From: Cephalotrichum gorgonifer
Taxonomy: Eukaryota; Ascomycota; Sordariomycetes; Microascales; Microascaceae
Assembly (NCBI GenBank): GCA_900312665.1
Contig: ONZQ02000015.1
Span: forward strand, 868,001 to 932,000
Direction of reading: 5' to 3'
Length of the DNA stretch: 64,000 nt
Part shown: piece by piece, positions 12,917 through 24,903 of the stretch
Numbering within the stretch: position 1 is the first letter of the stretch
Layout: every line of letters begins with the position of its first letter
Program-made: the position numbers and the translations under genes
The notes under the pieces: generated by a model
What the model was told of the DNA's origin: nothing
Database searches by the model: none
Seen by the model: the letters and a program-made list of their open reading frames with translations, nothing else

Positions 12917-14324
12917 TTCGATAGGAATTGATCCGCCGTTCTGGGACTTTGAATCTCGCCGGCCGGAATGGGGAACGGGGATGGGCCATGTGGAGCGGGA
13001 ATGTCGAGGAGACGCCCGCGCGGGCCGGGCCGGGGCGTGTGCTTCGGAGGGATGGATGTAAGTGGAAGGGTACAGGTCGAGGTGTAGGTAGCATGCCCCT
13101 CCGCCCCCATCTTCCGCAGCCATAATAAGCAGGTGGTGGGACTGGGATATCGTGAGACTCAAGCGGGAATGGAAGGGTAAGACGCAGAAGAACACGGTCG
13201 CGCATGTGGACGGAAAGACTACGGTAGTACTCAGACCTATCAGGGAGAACCACCTCCTCAAGCCCCACGAGATGTTGAAGATGAGGACGATCCCCAGAGT
13301 TGGCCCACCGCAGTGACACGCCTCAGCCGGGTGCGGAGGGAATCGCCGCAGTCTCTTACTCACCGGCTCTCCTCTTGCCTTGCTAACAGCGAACAGCAGC
13401 GAAAGAAGGGACTGCTCCTCTCCTTCTCTACCTTTCCGTCCTGTAGACTGGGCTACGAGTAGACCCCAACCGGGCCAATACAGAGCGGATTTGATCACCT
13501 AATGGCCGGGGTTACTTACGAGTTCACCCACCGCTCTACCACGGTGCTCAGAGGAGTAGAGAAAAAAGTGTCGTTACATTGCACGTGGCAGGCGGCCACC
13601 CGAGGCTCAAGCGAGGAGTGATAGGTAGGTAGCGACGCAGCCGGACACCGACATTCGGGGCACACCTCACGCTTCACACCTCACACCTCACATCTCGCAT
13701 CTCATATCTACCCCTACCTCCCCTCAAGAATGTTCACCGGGGCCTTCCCGCCCAGCCCTACCTGGGATGCCGAGACGGTACAGAAACGCTCGCGACGGCC
13801 AATCGGTTTCCCAACCGATTGAGAAAAACTAGAAACAGGGCGTGTGTGTACCCGGCGTCATTTCCCCAGTGACTCACTCGGCGTGATCCGACTCCAATTT
13901 GGCCGGGCCTCAGCGAGCGCGGGCCAATGGCGGGACGGAAACCCCCGGCCAGCCCTGCACGCACTTGCCCCCGGCCGGACGTCTTACTTACTTCGGAGCT
14001 TGGTAAAAGAGGTATTACAAATATGAGCGTGAATTAATAAGGCGGGATCGATAGCCCGCCCTTGAAATTTGAGTTATATAGCTAGTTTTGGTTTCTGGTT
14101 TCCTGGTTTCTGGGGAACGTCATCCCCTCGACGGACAAGCTACGCCGTCCAAACGTCTTGGTGGCCGCCACGATCGCATCGTAGCAACCGGTAGCTGGCT
14201 ACATCGTCGACCCAAGCCGCCAATACATCTCCCCCCTAGCAAACAAGCAAGAGATACTACATTCCCCAGATCCCGAATCCCGGACCCCAAGCTCAAGATA
14301 CAAAAACTAAACGACTTCTCCCTC
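12917..14324. other. Intergenic spacer with a short perfect hairpin and CACCTCA-type repeats
   Basis: No gene seen. 13661-13710 is a degenerate run of CACCTCACA/CATCTC units. 13800-13821 is a perfect inverted repeat with 9-bp arms (CAATCGGTT / AACCGATTG) and a 4-nt loop. 14094-14114 repeats GGTTTCTGG/GGTTTCCTG. Nothing else is recognisable. Confidence 0.6.
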
Positions 14325-16248
14325 CTAAGAAGCCGGAACCTGGAGGATGCTGCTCTCGTCCGACACGACCAGCCCGGCGACGGCCGCGCTCGTCAGGGTA
14401 GAGAACACGCCCGACACGAAGGCGCTGAAGGCCAGCTTGCTCACGTCGCCGCCGCGCGTGGGCGCAATCTGCGAGAGGATACCGATCTGGATACCGAGGG
14501 ACCCGATGTTGCCGAAGCCGCAGATGGCGTAGGTCGCAATGAGGGTCGAGCGGGGGGAGAGGTCCGCGGCGGAGAGGTCGAGGAAGGCGGCGAACTCGTT
14601 CTAGATGGGACCGTCCATTGTCAGTAAGTTACCCTTCTTTTCTAGGGACGAGGAAGATCGGGACAACGGTGGGGGAGGGGTGACAGAAGATAGAGGGAGA
14701 ATGGAGAGGAGGCAGGAGGAAGCCACGCACCTTGATAATCTTGGTCGCGATAATCTGGGCCACCTTGTAGAGGTCGCCAGTGCGCGGGACACCGAGCAGG
14801 AATGCCACGGGATAGCAGATGTACCCCATGATCAGCTCGAGCGACAGCGGCCGGCTGTTGATGTTAAGGTAGTGGCCCCACCACCCGAGTAGGCCGTCGA
14901 TGAGCCCCACGGCGGCGATGATGCACAGCAGCGTCGCGACGATGGTTCCGGCGATCTTGATACCGAACCACGCGCCGTTGGCGAAGGCGTGCAGCGCGTT
15001 CTCGGCCTTCTCCTCCTGGTCCTCGGGGATCACGACCTTGCCGGCCGTGAGAGTCTCCTCCGTCTCAGGGTACCTGAGCTTTGAGATGGCGAGCGCGGCC
15101 GGGATGGACATGATGCACGACGACACGAGCGCCTGGGGGTTCAGGCCCATTCCCACATACGCGACGAGCGTCGACCCAGAGATGGTGGCGAAGCCGCATG
15201 TCATGATCTGGTGGAGCTCGGCCTTGGTCATGTGCGGCACGAAGGGGCGCACCAGCATGGCCGACTCGCCCTGGCCGATGAAGGGCGTGGCGGCGGCCAC
15301 GACGGCCTCGGAGCCCGACACGCGGAGGAGCCAGAAGACAAAGGTGGCCATCTTGACGATGAACCACTGCAGGAACCCGATGTGGAAGAGCACCTGCACA
15401 AGCGAGATGAAGAACATGATGGCGGGGATGACGCTGAAGAAGAAGAATTGCTGGTTCGCGATTTCCTCCGTGGTCAGGAACTCCGTTCCCTTGCGTGCGA
15501 AGCTGAGCAGGTCGGCGGCGCGGTCGGCGATGAACTTGAAGATGTCGTACCCGACGCCCGTGCGCAGCACGAAGAGCGCGATGATGTACTGCGCGAGCAT
15601 GCCACCGATGACAGTGCGCCACTCCACGGCGTGCCTGTGCTTCGACGTGGCCCAGAGGACGAAGAGGAGCACGACGATACCGAAGAGGGACACGGCGCGG
15701 TTCTCGCGGTTGTTGTCGTTGCTCTCGCTCGTCACGAAGGTGCCGATGAGGATGGCGCCGATGGTGACGAGGGCGCCGAGGGGCGTACGCGACTTCTCGG
15801 GGAGGCGGTCGTACACGACGAGGGCAGTCTTCGCCCAGACAAGCTTGAGGGCGCGCGACAAGTGCGAGCTGGGTACGTAGTTGAAGATGAGGCGCAGGGT
15901 GATGGCGAGCCAGAGGAGGAACGGCACGACCCAGTTCTTGTCCTTGCGGTGGAGGACGAGCGACGCGATCCACCAGCCGGTGAAGAGCATGAAGATGAAG
16001 AGGTGGAAGACCCAGCGGAAGCGCTTCCAGTACCGCTTCACCATGCTGGTGGTGCCCTGGGCCGAGGGCGCCCCGGCACCGACGACGTCGGGCGAGTCAG
16101 CCTTCTCCTCATCCGAGACCGAGCCGTACGCGGGGAGCTTCTGGGCGCTCGCGCCCTCGATTTCGTTGGAGGTCTTGCGCATGCTGGAGGGCGGCGAGAC
16201 GCGCTTCTCATCGACCGGAGCCGGGCTGACTGTTACTGTCTCGGACAT
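14325..16248 (-). CDS. Concentrative nucleoside transporter (CNT/NupC family)
   Basis: Two exons on the minus strand, 16248-14731 and 14600-14325. The 130-bp intron (GTGCGT donor, CATCTAG acceptor) falls after the Lys of ATKIIK and restores the conserved C-terminal gate and core region, giving 597 aa, typical for fungal CNTs. The first roughly 80 residues are a Ser/Pro/Glu-rich cytosolic tail. Many hydrophobic helices follow, including the family hallmark block GQGESAMLVRPF ... MTCGFATISGSTL ... YVGMG, and exon 2 contains the last helices (NEFAAF, then TYAICGFGNIGSLGIQIG). CNT proteins are H+ or Na+ coupled importers of nucleosides at the plasma membrane. Without the splice the ORF would end in an unrelated 25-residue tail, which supports the intron. 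Confidence 0.92.
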
Positions 16249-19200
16249 GGTATCGGTCAGAAGGGGGAAGGGGGAGAAAGGAAGGAAGGCTCCGAAGGGG
16301 GGGAGGGGGAGACAGGAGGGGCGCTGGCGAAAAGAAGGGTGGATATTAAGTATTAAGAGAGCGCTAAGGGGGGGTGGGACAACGGCGCGAAGAGGGGCGC
16401 AACTAGGAGGATGGGCCTTGCGACGAGGGGAGGCTAGCTACCGTGGCACACAACCTGAACCGCGACTGACGATCATCGACCAGAATGGGGGCGGGGGAGA
16501 GAGATGATAAAATACTCCAACTCTGGGCACGTCCCCATCGGCTGGTTCCGACGAAGGGAGAAAGAGAAGGGAGATAAGCAGAGTGTGATCCCGACTGGAC
16601 CTGCTTTTACTCGCGACACGCTTTCCCAACGAAGCGAATTGGAAGGGGCTAATATTAATCCCAGTTCCCCCCCAGGCTAGGGGCACGAGGTAGGTACGAG
16701 GGCACGAAGTAACCTTTGCGCTAGCCAGACCCCACGAGGTAGGTGCGGCCGGTCGAGGCGAACCAGGTCCTCGGAGCGTGATTCGCCTTGGGACTGATAG
16801 CACGCAGACCTGTGCATGCGATGCGGGGTGGGACAAAGAGAGGCAAGAGCGATGAAGGGTCCAATGCCCAATGCGGGTCAGCGCAAGGGTGGAAAATTAG
16901 GACTACTTGTTCATGTCTATGCCACGGAGTAGATGGTACCTACGAGCGCTACTTGGGGGCGGCAGTGCGGAAAGAAGGGGGGGTACGCAAGGTGGGCACG
17001 CGACCCTAATACAAAGTAGGGAGCTCCGAGTACTCGCAGCTATCAGAGGGAAGGAGCATATCGGGCGGCGGATCCCGCTAACGTGCGCCTGAGCTGGGGA
17101 AGGCACGACGGCGTATCGGGTGGCGCTAGCGGCCTTCCAAAGAGGAAGGAAGTCGGGAATGACGGACTCCATTGGGCATCGGCCATCTGAATATTGGGAC
17201 GTTCGCGGAGACAACGGACAAGGGGGGAAGGAAGGGGGGGAGGGCTTCGTTGGATTGGGACCGACCCCCGGTGGACAGTCGAGGTAAGAGGGCCGAGATC
17301 AGCGGTCCTAACCTCCTCATTGGGGCTTCCAAATAATGCCGGGTATACCTACAATTTACTCGGGAGGCGCGCCCGGGACTGGGTTTTTGGTACGACCCGG
17401 AGATGCCCCGCATCTGAGAGGATACAAGGGCATCGGGGAGGCCTCATTGGATCATATGCTTTCTTGGGGCTACTTGTACTTGCTTCTTTGGCATCTTACA
17501 AGTGCAAGTGCGAGAGTCCATTTACGAGGTTGGTGTACGAGTACGAACACAAGAACGGACACAAGTGTGTGAGGTCAGAGGCAAGGGCTTGCTTACACAT
17601 GCCACGAGTGTCAGCGTTTGTTCCGAGGTACAACAGACTGCTGGGTGGCAACAAGCATATCTATCACACACTGGTTCGTGCTTCGCCCCATCCTTCACCG
17701 AAGCCAGGTGCAGTTAACTGGGAAGTGGGCCAGCTAACGCGGGGACCCGATCGGGTGGAGTCTCATTCGGGAAACAAGAGCGTGTGGCTGAAATTGACCT
17801 CGAATCCCATATCTCTCGTCGGGTTTCAATCTCTTCTCGTCCGATTGAAGGAGCTTCTTTCGATATTCTGGAAATTCGAATTGCTTGTCCATCCAGAATA
17901 GGGAAGAAAAAACATGTGAAGAGACATTTTTCACAAAATATCACGAGGGAGCTGTCCACCATATCCCGATAAGGTGCCGCGGCGTCCGTGATTACGTCCG
18001 TCGCCAAGCCCCGGAAATAAAAAGGGAAAATGTTAAGGAGATTACTATATGTCCTGCTTCCGGGGAGTGAGATGGGTGAGATCGAAACGAGTGGCAGGGG
18101 ATAGTCGAGCCCTTGGCAAAAGATCTTAAGTGGTGGCAAGATAAAGGAAACGAAGCGCGCTTCAAGTGGAGCCGTCCGATCTAGGAAGGTGGGTTTGTGC
18201 TTGGCAGGCCACGGGGCTTGGCATCTTTTTTAGTTCCACCTTTTTGTTTTCTCATCTAATCCCAGAGGCGCATTGATGCCCTTCGCGCGTGGGTTTGTTG
18301 ACTTATCAGTGCTAGCTCTTAGATTAAAGCAACTTGGAGGGAGCACGACGATGGAACCTCGAGGGTATGTGGGTTTCTTTATGAAAAATACCATCCGCTG
18401 GCGCCCTGGAAATACACCCGTCCATCGCATGCCAGCTGCGTCTCACGTCGGGGCTGTCCCGCCAAGAACCAAGACATGCAGATCTTGGTAATACCGTGCG
18501 GCCCTTCCGCTCCTCCGTCCCCCGACACCCACCATCGGCTTGATTCCTTTCCTATCTCCCATCGTATTATCTAAACCACTGAAGAAGGGAAGGAGGGGCC
18601 GGGGAACAGGGACCAGCGCAATCTGTTATCGACCGGCCGACGCTGCCAATCAAGCCTTGAAGCTAGAAGCTGACCAGTGGCCATCTGGAAGGAGCCTCCG
18701 CTCCCCCAATCCAATCGATACGCTCTTCCCGCCAATTCCGGCCCCACTCTGTCGACCAAAGTACCGAATACCTCGTGTGCCCTTTTGGCCTTTTTCCCTC
18801 CGTTCCTTCGGTGGAACTTTTGCTGGCGCCCCTCCTTTGGAAAAAGGGCATTGGCTGGCTCCACAACGCTCCAACGGTGGGGACCGACTCTTTTCCTCAC
18901 TCATACTCGTAACATCGCTCTCACTCTGCAATGGCACGTCGATTGCTATGCCGAAGTGGGATTATAACATCTGGCGGGGCGGGACCGGCCGCCGGCCTGT
19001 CCTTGTCTAGCTTCAGTGGCTAATGCTGATAATCATTCCTTACGAGCGTATCAGTCGTGGTGTTTTGGGGGGTTGCTGGGCAAACGTTGCATGCTTGTCG
19101 GGATTGGCGCGAGTCTGGAGGATTGCTTTTCCCTATCTTTTTTACTCTATACGACTAAGCTTTTACTAAACTCGTATATGGATTCACTACTGAAACGAAA

Positions 19201-20649
19201 GCGTGGGCGCCAATTTTTAGGCAGTGGGGACGTCGTGGGCCCGGGACTCGGGCGCGCCGCCTTAATCCGGGCTGGTGGAGAGGAAGCAGAAGGGCAGACT
19301 ATCGATTCGCGATTGGCATGTGGTCGAGAGAAGCTGGCTGGCTGGCCTCGGCTTTGTGTGGAGAAGGCGGATAAGGCTGTCCGTCGGAATTTCCAGCCGT
19401 TATCTTTTTTTTTGTTGGGTTGGCTTTAGACCGGTCGTAAACAGGTTTTGTTTTACTTGTTTGTTTTTTGCAGACGCTGTCCTCATTCATCATAAGTGAG
19501 TATTTGACTTTCGGCGTATTATGTGTTGGCGGACCAGGAGAGAGAGGAGGGGTGATGGCTCGAGCTTGAGATCATCGAAGATTCGACGGGCGCGTCATGT
19601 CTTGGGCGATTGCCTGCACGGTGGGATGCCGAGATGCTACGATGCATGCAATCGTCATTGCAAGTTGTTCCTAGGATCGGGATATCGTGGGTGCGAATGA
19701 TACCGATGTAAGAAACTACACTAATACGAGTACGCCAGTCCCGTTGCTCTACGCGTACAAGCAGCTGTACCGATTTTCTGCATCGGAAGCGTCGGTCCTT
19801 GCGTTGTTCAATCATAGCCGCACCGGCGATCGTCGGCACTGGTCACATCCCACACAAAACAGGAGGCGGGACACTTGCACACGTCTGCCTCTCGGAAGAG
19901 ACAACGGGGGCAACATCAATGGGCCGACGACGACCCCGCTGAGAGGAAGGAAAGATATGGATGTAACTCGTAGGCGAGGACCTCTGAGGCCTGTTGCCAG
20001 ACTCCGGTTACATGTAATCATACATATGTACGAGTGAGTATGAGTATTAGTAAATTATCATGTCGTTGGAGTAATCACTTCTGCTGAGGTATAATTAAGA
20101 GACATCGCGATGCTGCCGCCTTCACAGCAATATTAGCACCATTCGAGGAGGTAAAGGTCACGTGACAATAACCAAGGCATAAAACGACATGCTTCACAAC
20201 AATGTTAGCACCACTGGAGAAACACGTCAGCAGGGCAGCTTGTATTAAGGGACATAGGAAACAAGGAGACGATCACGAAACATTTCCGAGGCAAATCCTG
20301 CCAATATATATAAAGTATGTGCAAGAAATTTCATTATTCACCAATCCTTATACATCCCCGTGTTTTTATCATCCCTCGAGAACCGTCTTCGCCATGGCAC
20401 ACAAGAATACCAAATACAAGAGTAAACGAGTGTTTTCAGTAAGTTTGTATATATGACATGGGCCCAGATTAACATTAAAAAGACGAGTTCTCGAGGAATT
20501 AAAAGAAACCAGATAATATCTAAGAAGGGTATAAAAAGCGTAGAGTCAAGGAAATGAGGTGACCAAGCCGAGCGTTGGAATGTCAAGCGAGTCCCTAAAA
20601 GGGGTCCGCGAGGAAAGGAGTTTTATCGTTTTATCGAGGGCGGATCCGC
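16249..20649. other. 4.4-kb gene-poor spacer
   Basis: No credible protein or RNA gene. The side next to 16249 is the promoter of the nucleoside transporter. Longer frames here (for example 17194-17901, plus) have no recognisable domain and random-looking composition. A short direct repeat pair flanking a GTCACGTGAC palindrome lies at 20121-20212. TACGAG/CTCGTA-type words begin to appear near 19.7-20.0 kb. Confidence 0.6.
20121..20212 (+). repeat. Imperfect direct repeat pair flanking a CACGTG palindrome
   Basis: TTCACAGCAATATTAGCACC (20121-20140) recurs as TTCACAACAATGTTAGCACC (20193-20212), 18 of 20 identical, 72 bp apart. Between them is the 10-bp palindrome GTCACGTGAC (20157-20166), an E-box of the type bound by bHLH factors such as Cbf1 or Pho4-like proteins. 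It lies about 0.44 kb downstream of the WSC gene's stop codon, so a promoter role for that gene is unlikely. Confidence 0.55.
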
Positions 20650-22605
20650 TTAGAAGAGGGCGAACACGAGCGCGGCGACGGCGGCGGTGCTGAACGCGGC
20701 GGTGATGCGGCCAGCGGAGCTCTGGACGGGCGACTCCTCCTCGGGGACCGGGGAGGCGGACTCCTCGGGGTAGGAGGGCTCGGGGGACTCGCCCTCGGGG
20801 TAGGAAGGCTCGGGAGAGGCAGACTCCTCGGGGTAGGAGGGCTCCTCGGGGTAGGAAGGCTCCTCGGGGTACTCGGGGGAGGGGGAGGCGGGCTCAGAGG
20901 GGTGGGGGATGACCGAGCTGATCAGGGTAGTGGGCTCGGGGCCCTCGGGGTAGCCAGGCTTGGTGGGCTTGGGCTCCTCGGGGTAGCCAGGCTCAGTGGG
21001 CTTGGGGCCCTCAGACTCGGAGGGGTGGGGGACGCCAGAGGTGGCGGTCTCCTCATCGGTGCAGGGCGCCGACTCAGTGGGCTCAGGGCCCTCAGTCTCG
21101 GACGGGTGGGGGACACCAGAGGTGGCGGTCTCCTCGTCGGAGCAGGGCGCCGACTCGGTGGGCTCGGGAGACTGGGACTCGACCGAGGTCTCGGGGTAGC
21201 CGGGAGAAGTCTCGGTGGGCTCGGGGGACTGAGACTCAACCGAGGTCTCGGGGTAGCCGGGGGCGGTCTCAGTGGGCTCCTCCTCGTCGCAGTCATCGCC
21301 GGTCTCAGTGGGCTCGGGGCTCTCAGACTCGGTGGCGGAGCCCGAGGGCGTCTCCTCGGGGTAGCCGGGGCCGGTGGCAGAGGGGGTCACGCTGGCGGAG
21401 CCAGTCTCGGTGGGCTCCTCCTCGTCATCGCAATCATCGCCGGTCTCAGTGGGCTCGGGAGACTCAGACTCGGTGGCCGAAGTCTCGGGGTAGCCGGGAG
21501 AGGACTCGGTGGGCTCAGGGGACTGAGACTCGGTGGTCTCGGGGTAGCCGGGGCCGGTCTCGGTGGGCTCCTCGTCATCGTCGCAGTCATCACCGGTCTC
21601 GGTGGGCTCGGGAGACTCAGACTCGGTGGCAGACGCCGAGGGGGTCACGCTGGCAGAGCCTGAGGGGGTCTCCTCAGGGTAGCCGGGGCCGGACTCGGTG
21701 GCCGAGGCGGTCTCGCTGGCGGAGCCAGTCTCGGTGGGCTCCTCATCGTCCTCGCAGTCATCACCGGTCTCGGTGGGCTCGGGGCTCTCCGACTCAGTGG
21801 CGGAGGGGGTCTCCTCGGGGTAGCCAGTGGACTCGGTGGCGGAGGCAGTCTCGCTAGCGGAACCCGAGGGGGTCTCCTCAGGGTAGCCGGGGCCGGACTC
21901 GGTAGCTGAGGCGGTCTCGCTGGCGGAGGCAGACTCGGTGGCGGAGCCAGAGGGGGTCTCCTCAGGGTAGCCAGTGGACTCGGTGGCAGAGGCAGTCTCG
22001 CTAGCGGAGGCGGTCTCGCTAGCAGAGGGAGTCTCCTCAGGGTACTCCTCCTCATCGTCATCCTCGCAGTCCTCATCGTCGTCCTCCTCGTAGTCGTCAT
22101 CGCTGTCGTCCTCGTCGTCATCCTCGCAGTCGTCGCCGGTCTCAGTGGGCTCAGGAGACTCGGTCTCGGTGGCGGAGGGGGTCTCGGAGTAGGAGACCTC
22201 GGTGCTGGTGGGCTCCGGGGACTCCGACTCGACGGCGGACGAGGACGCGCTGGGCTCGGGGTAGCCGGGCTCGGGGTACTCGGCGTCCTTGGCGTAGAGG
22301 GCGTAGGCGTGCGAGTAGGAACCCTTGCCGCACTCAGACTCCTTCACCATGGTGTACTTGGCCTCGACCTCCTCGGTGCCGCAGAAGCAGTCGTCGCCGA
22401 CGAGGGCGAGGGTGCCCTCGGCGCAGGCGACCTGGCAAGCCTGGGGGGTGACGTTGCTGAGGTGGTCGGGGACGAGGGGGAAGGTGGAGGTGTCGGCGTC
22501 AACGCAGCCGACGTACGACCAGCCCTTGATGGGCTTGGCACCGGCGGCGGCGGCGCCGGCGACGAGGAGGGCCGAAGCCGCGACCTTGGACATGTTGGGG
22601 GCCAT
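20650..22605 (-). CDS. GPI-anchored WSC-domain cell-wall protein with acidic Ser/Thr/Pro repeat stalk
   Basis: A single exon of 651 aa. Residues 1-22 are a signal peptide (M5 is an alternative start). Residues about 27-108 form one WSC domain with its cysteines (GCVDAD, CQVAC, DDCFCG, SECGKG), a carbohydrate-binding module of wall sensors and secreted proteins. The next 500 residues are a low-complexity stalk of Ser, Thr, Pro, Glu and Asp. EPTETGDDC followed by Asp/Glu occurs five times, with interleaved GYPEETPSGSAS units and two SAPC-DEETATSGVPHPS units. The last 23 residues (SSAGRI then a hydrophobic tail) fit a GPI-anchor signal, so this is a wall or membrane-anchored mucin-like protein rather than a transmembrane sensor. 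The repeated EPTETGDDC motif contributes cysteines at regular intervals, unusual for a mucin stalk. The long open frame on the other strand (20902-21663) is a by-product of the repeats. Confidence 0.85.
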   Translation of the reverse strand: MAPNMSKVAASALLVAGAAAAGAKPIKGWSYVGCVDADTSTFPLVPDHLSNVTPQACQVACAEGTLALVGDDCFCGTEEVEAKYTMVKESECGKGSYSHAYALYAKDAEYPEPGYPEPSASSSAVESESPEPTSTEVSYSETPSATETESPEPTETGDDCEDDDEDDSDDDYEEDDDEDCEDDDEEEYPEETPSASETASASETASATESTGYPEETPSGSATESASASETASATESGPGYPEETPSGSASETASATESTGYPEETPSATESESPEPTETGDDCEDDEEPTETGSASETASATESGPGYPEETPSGSASVTPSASATESESPEPTETGDDCDDDEEPTETGPGYPETTESQSPEPTESSPGYPETSATESESPEPTETGDDCDDEEEPTETGSASVTPSATGPGYPEETPSGSATESESPEPTETGDDCDEEEPTETAPGYPETSVESQSPEPTETSPGYPETSVESQSPEPTESAPCSDEETATSGVPHPSETEGPEPTESAPCTDEETATSGVPHPSESEGPKPTEPGYPEEPKPTKPGYPEGPEPTTLISSVIPHPSEPASPSPEYPEEPSYPEEPSYPEESASPEPSYPEGESPEPSYPEESASPVPEEESPVQSSAGRITAAFSTAAVAALVFALF

Positions 22606-22805
22606 TGCGAAATTAGGATATTAGGTAGTTCCGTAATAGTAGGACGAAAGAGAGAGGTCCGGTCGTGGGGAGATCGTCTTGCTGATGGACGGAGAGAGTA
22701 GGTAATAAGCGAATGTGATGTCTTATCAGCAAGGGGCGAAAGACTGGATGGGGTGAGTAGTATCGGAGAGGGAAGGAAGTTAGTGTCGGGACGACGAGGT
22801 ATTAT

Positions 22806-22813
22806 CTTATATA
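22806..22813 (-). promoter_or_regulatory. TATA-like box of the WSC gene
   Basis: TATATAAG on the minus strand, about 200 bp upstream of the start codon at 22605. Confidence 0.4.
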
Positions 22814-24903
22814 CCGCCGAGAGGGAAGGTGGTTAACAAGCGGAGGCGGAGTGCATGGCGCCTTGGACAATGGCACGATGTTGGTGAGTGTGGGGCTAGA
22901 TAGGGGAACGGTGGTGTGGGGGGGAGGAGACCGGGGGGAGGGGGGTGGCATCGAGGCAGCCGAGCGTGGGCCACGCTGATGCTCATTTCCAGCTAACCTC
23001 GTATGGGAGATGCGATGCGCCACCAGTCCACTCCGTTCTCGGTCGCGGCACTACGTTCCCCAGTTTTTCCTCCGCTTGTGGGCGGAGGGGCTCGGTTGAA
23101 TACGACTGGTAAGGCCCTTCCTCGCCGTTGTGTTCCGTTTGCGAGTGCCCACAGGGCTTGGGTAGCAGCCAATGGTCCCTAACCAAAGGGCCACGGCTCC
23201 TTGGCAGCTTCTCGACGAATGATGACCTAGATGTGAACGGCTTTGGCGGATGCCTTCTCCATTCGGCTCAACTGCCCTCGCGTCCTCTCGGCCTGATGGG
23301 ACCCAGCGTCAGGGGCGCGCGGGTCGGATGGCCGCACTGTTTTCCCCCATCCTCTTCCCCCATCCCTCCTACTTCATTTCTCTTATTCATGGGGTGGAGA
23401 GGGCTTCCATCTCGATGCAGGTACACGTAAACAGCCTGCCTCGTATTCCGGGCGATGCTGATCTCACAGGGGGGTCCAAGATATTGACAAATGAGTCGAG
23501 CCCGAAGAGATTGCGTAGATGAACGAGGAAACAATCGTCGGAGGTTGGAGCCGCATTGAGTTGACCTGTCAGTCGAGCACTCTCCTCGTCCTGGCCCTGT
23601 ACGCCCCATACCCTTGTCTCCAGGGCACTGACCTGACAGCAGCGAGCAAGGTTCAGGGGGGCTGCGGTGGAAGCAGTGGAAGGAACGGAAATAGCCTCAA
23701 GTCGAATACGGGCCCTACGAGTATTACTTTCTTCCTCTTGCGGGTAGGCTGGCTTGGATTACTCGAAGAAAGGGGAAGTGGAGAGGGCGGAGGTGGGGCT
23801 TGCTGACAGGGGTAGGATGTGTTAATTTCACGTGCGCCGGATACGGTTGTATGGTTGGCCAATCGGAGAGGTACGGTGGGGCTCAGGTGCGAGGGACGCG
23901 CGGGCATTTCGGGAAAGGTGCGACCTGTGTCTGGTTGGCTGGCTTGGTGCCTGGTTCCTGGCTTCGAGTCCAAAGCCACAAGGACGAGAGCTTCTAAGGA
24001 AGTTGGAGCTCAGGTACAAGTATTAATCCACCAGGAATATGAATATGCGTACCTGGATGAATGCTTACTCGGGTTTTCTTGTTTCGAGCGACGTATTTCG
24101 GACGTCAGGTTTATGTATGAGCAGGACATCAATTCGCGGCAATCGGGCCTAACAAGGTACCTCTCGGCCCCTTGCACGAGGACGACCACAAGTATCCCTG
24201 TCCTGCATGATAGGTACTTGTAGTTAGTCTTGATGGACACTCTCTTTTGGAGTAGCCACCCAGACCAGAATACTTGGCCTCGTGCTCGTAGCGTAGCAGC
24301 CACACATGGGACGAACCACACCTCCGCATTGTCACCGAGGAGCGGGGGAGAGAGCGACCGAGCAACGGTATTATTGTTGTGCACAAAGCGCTCGTCCTCG
24401 TGACGCTCATCTCCGCTCTTCAGGCACAAACAACGATGAATCGCAAAAGCAACATCGCATCTCCCATCAACCCGTGCCCCTTGCATGGCCGCTCCGCCAC
24501 GCCGGCGTGTTGCCTCCGTCCAACTTGTATTTCCCCATAATCTACAAGCAGTACTTGCCCTGGTGGGAGTCGTATTATCTCCCCTTTCCTTTTTGTGCTA
24601 ATAATACGTACAGATACGTACTTCTTCCACCTCTCCTTCCATCTCCACTCAAATGCGCTAAGCCCATCTCGAAGTCCTGCCCCGCCAATGGTTTCTGCTT
24701 GGCATGCCGCCAGTGCAGGCTGTTCCTGTACATGGGCACGTCCTGCCACCTGCCCCGGATAACTTCGGCGGCGCCCTCTCAACATCGGTTCAATGCGTAT
24801 TTGTACTTGCCCACCACTTTACCCGATGGCTGCTTCTTCCGCCTCCGCCGCACCTTCCCACTTCCCTGGGTTTTGGCTTGCTCTTGTTGGTGGGATAATG
24901 GCT

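Noticed and set aside
17194..17901. 235-aa frame with one hydrophobic stretch in the 4.4-kb spacer
   Set aside because: Composition and codon use look random, no splice-linked neighbour and no family resemblance.
20902..21663. 253-aa frame on the plus strand opposite the WSC gene
   Set aside because: It mirrors the repetitive antisense of the Ser/Thr/Pro/Glu stalk; Gly/Leu-rich low complexity without motif.
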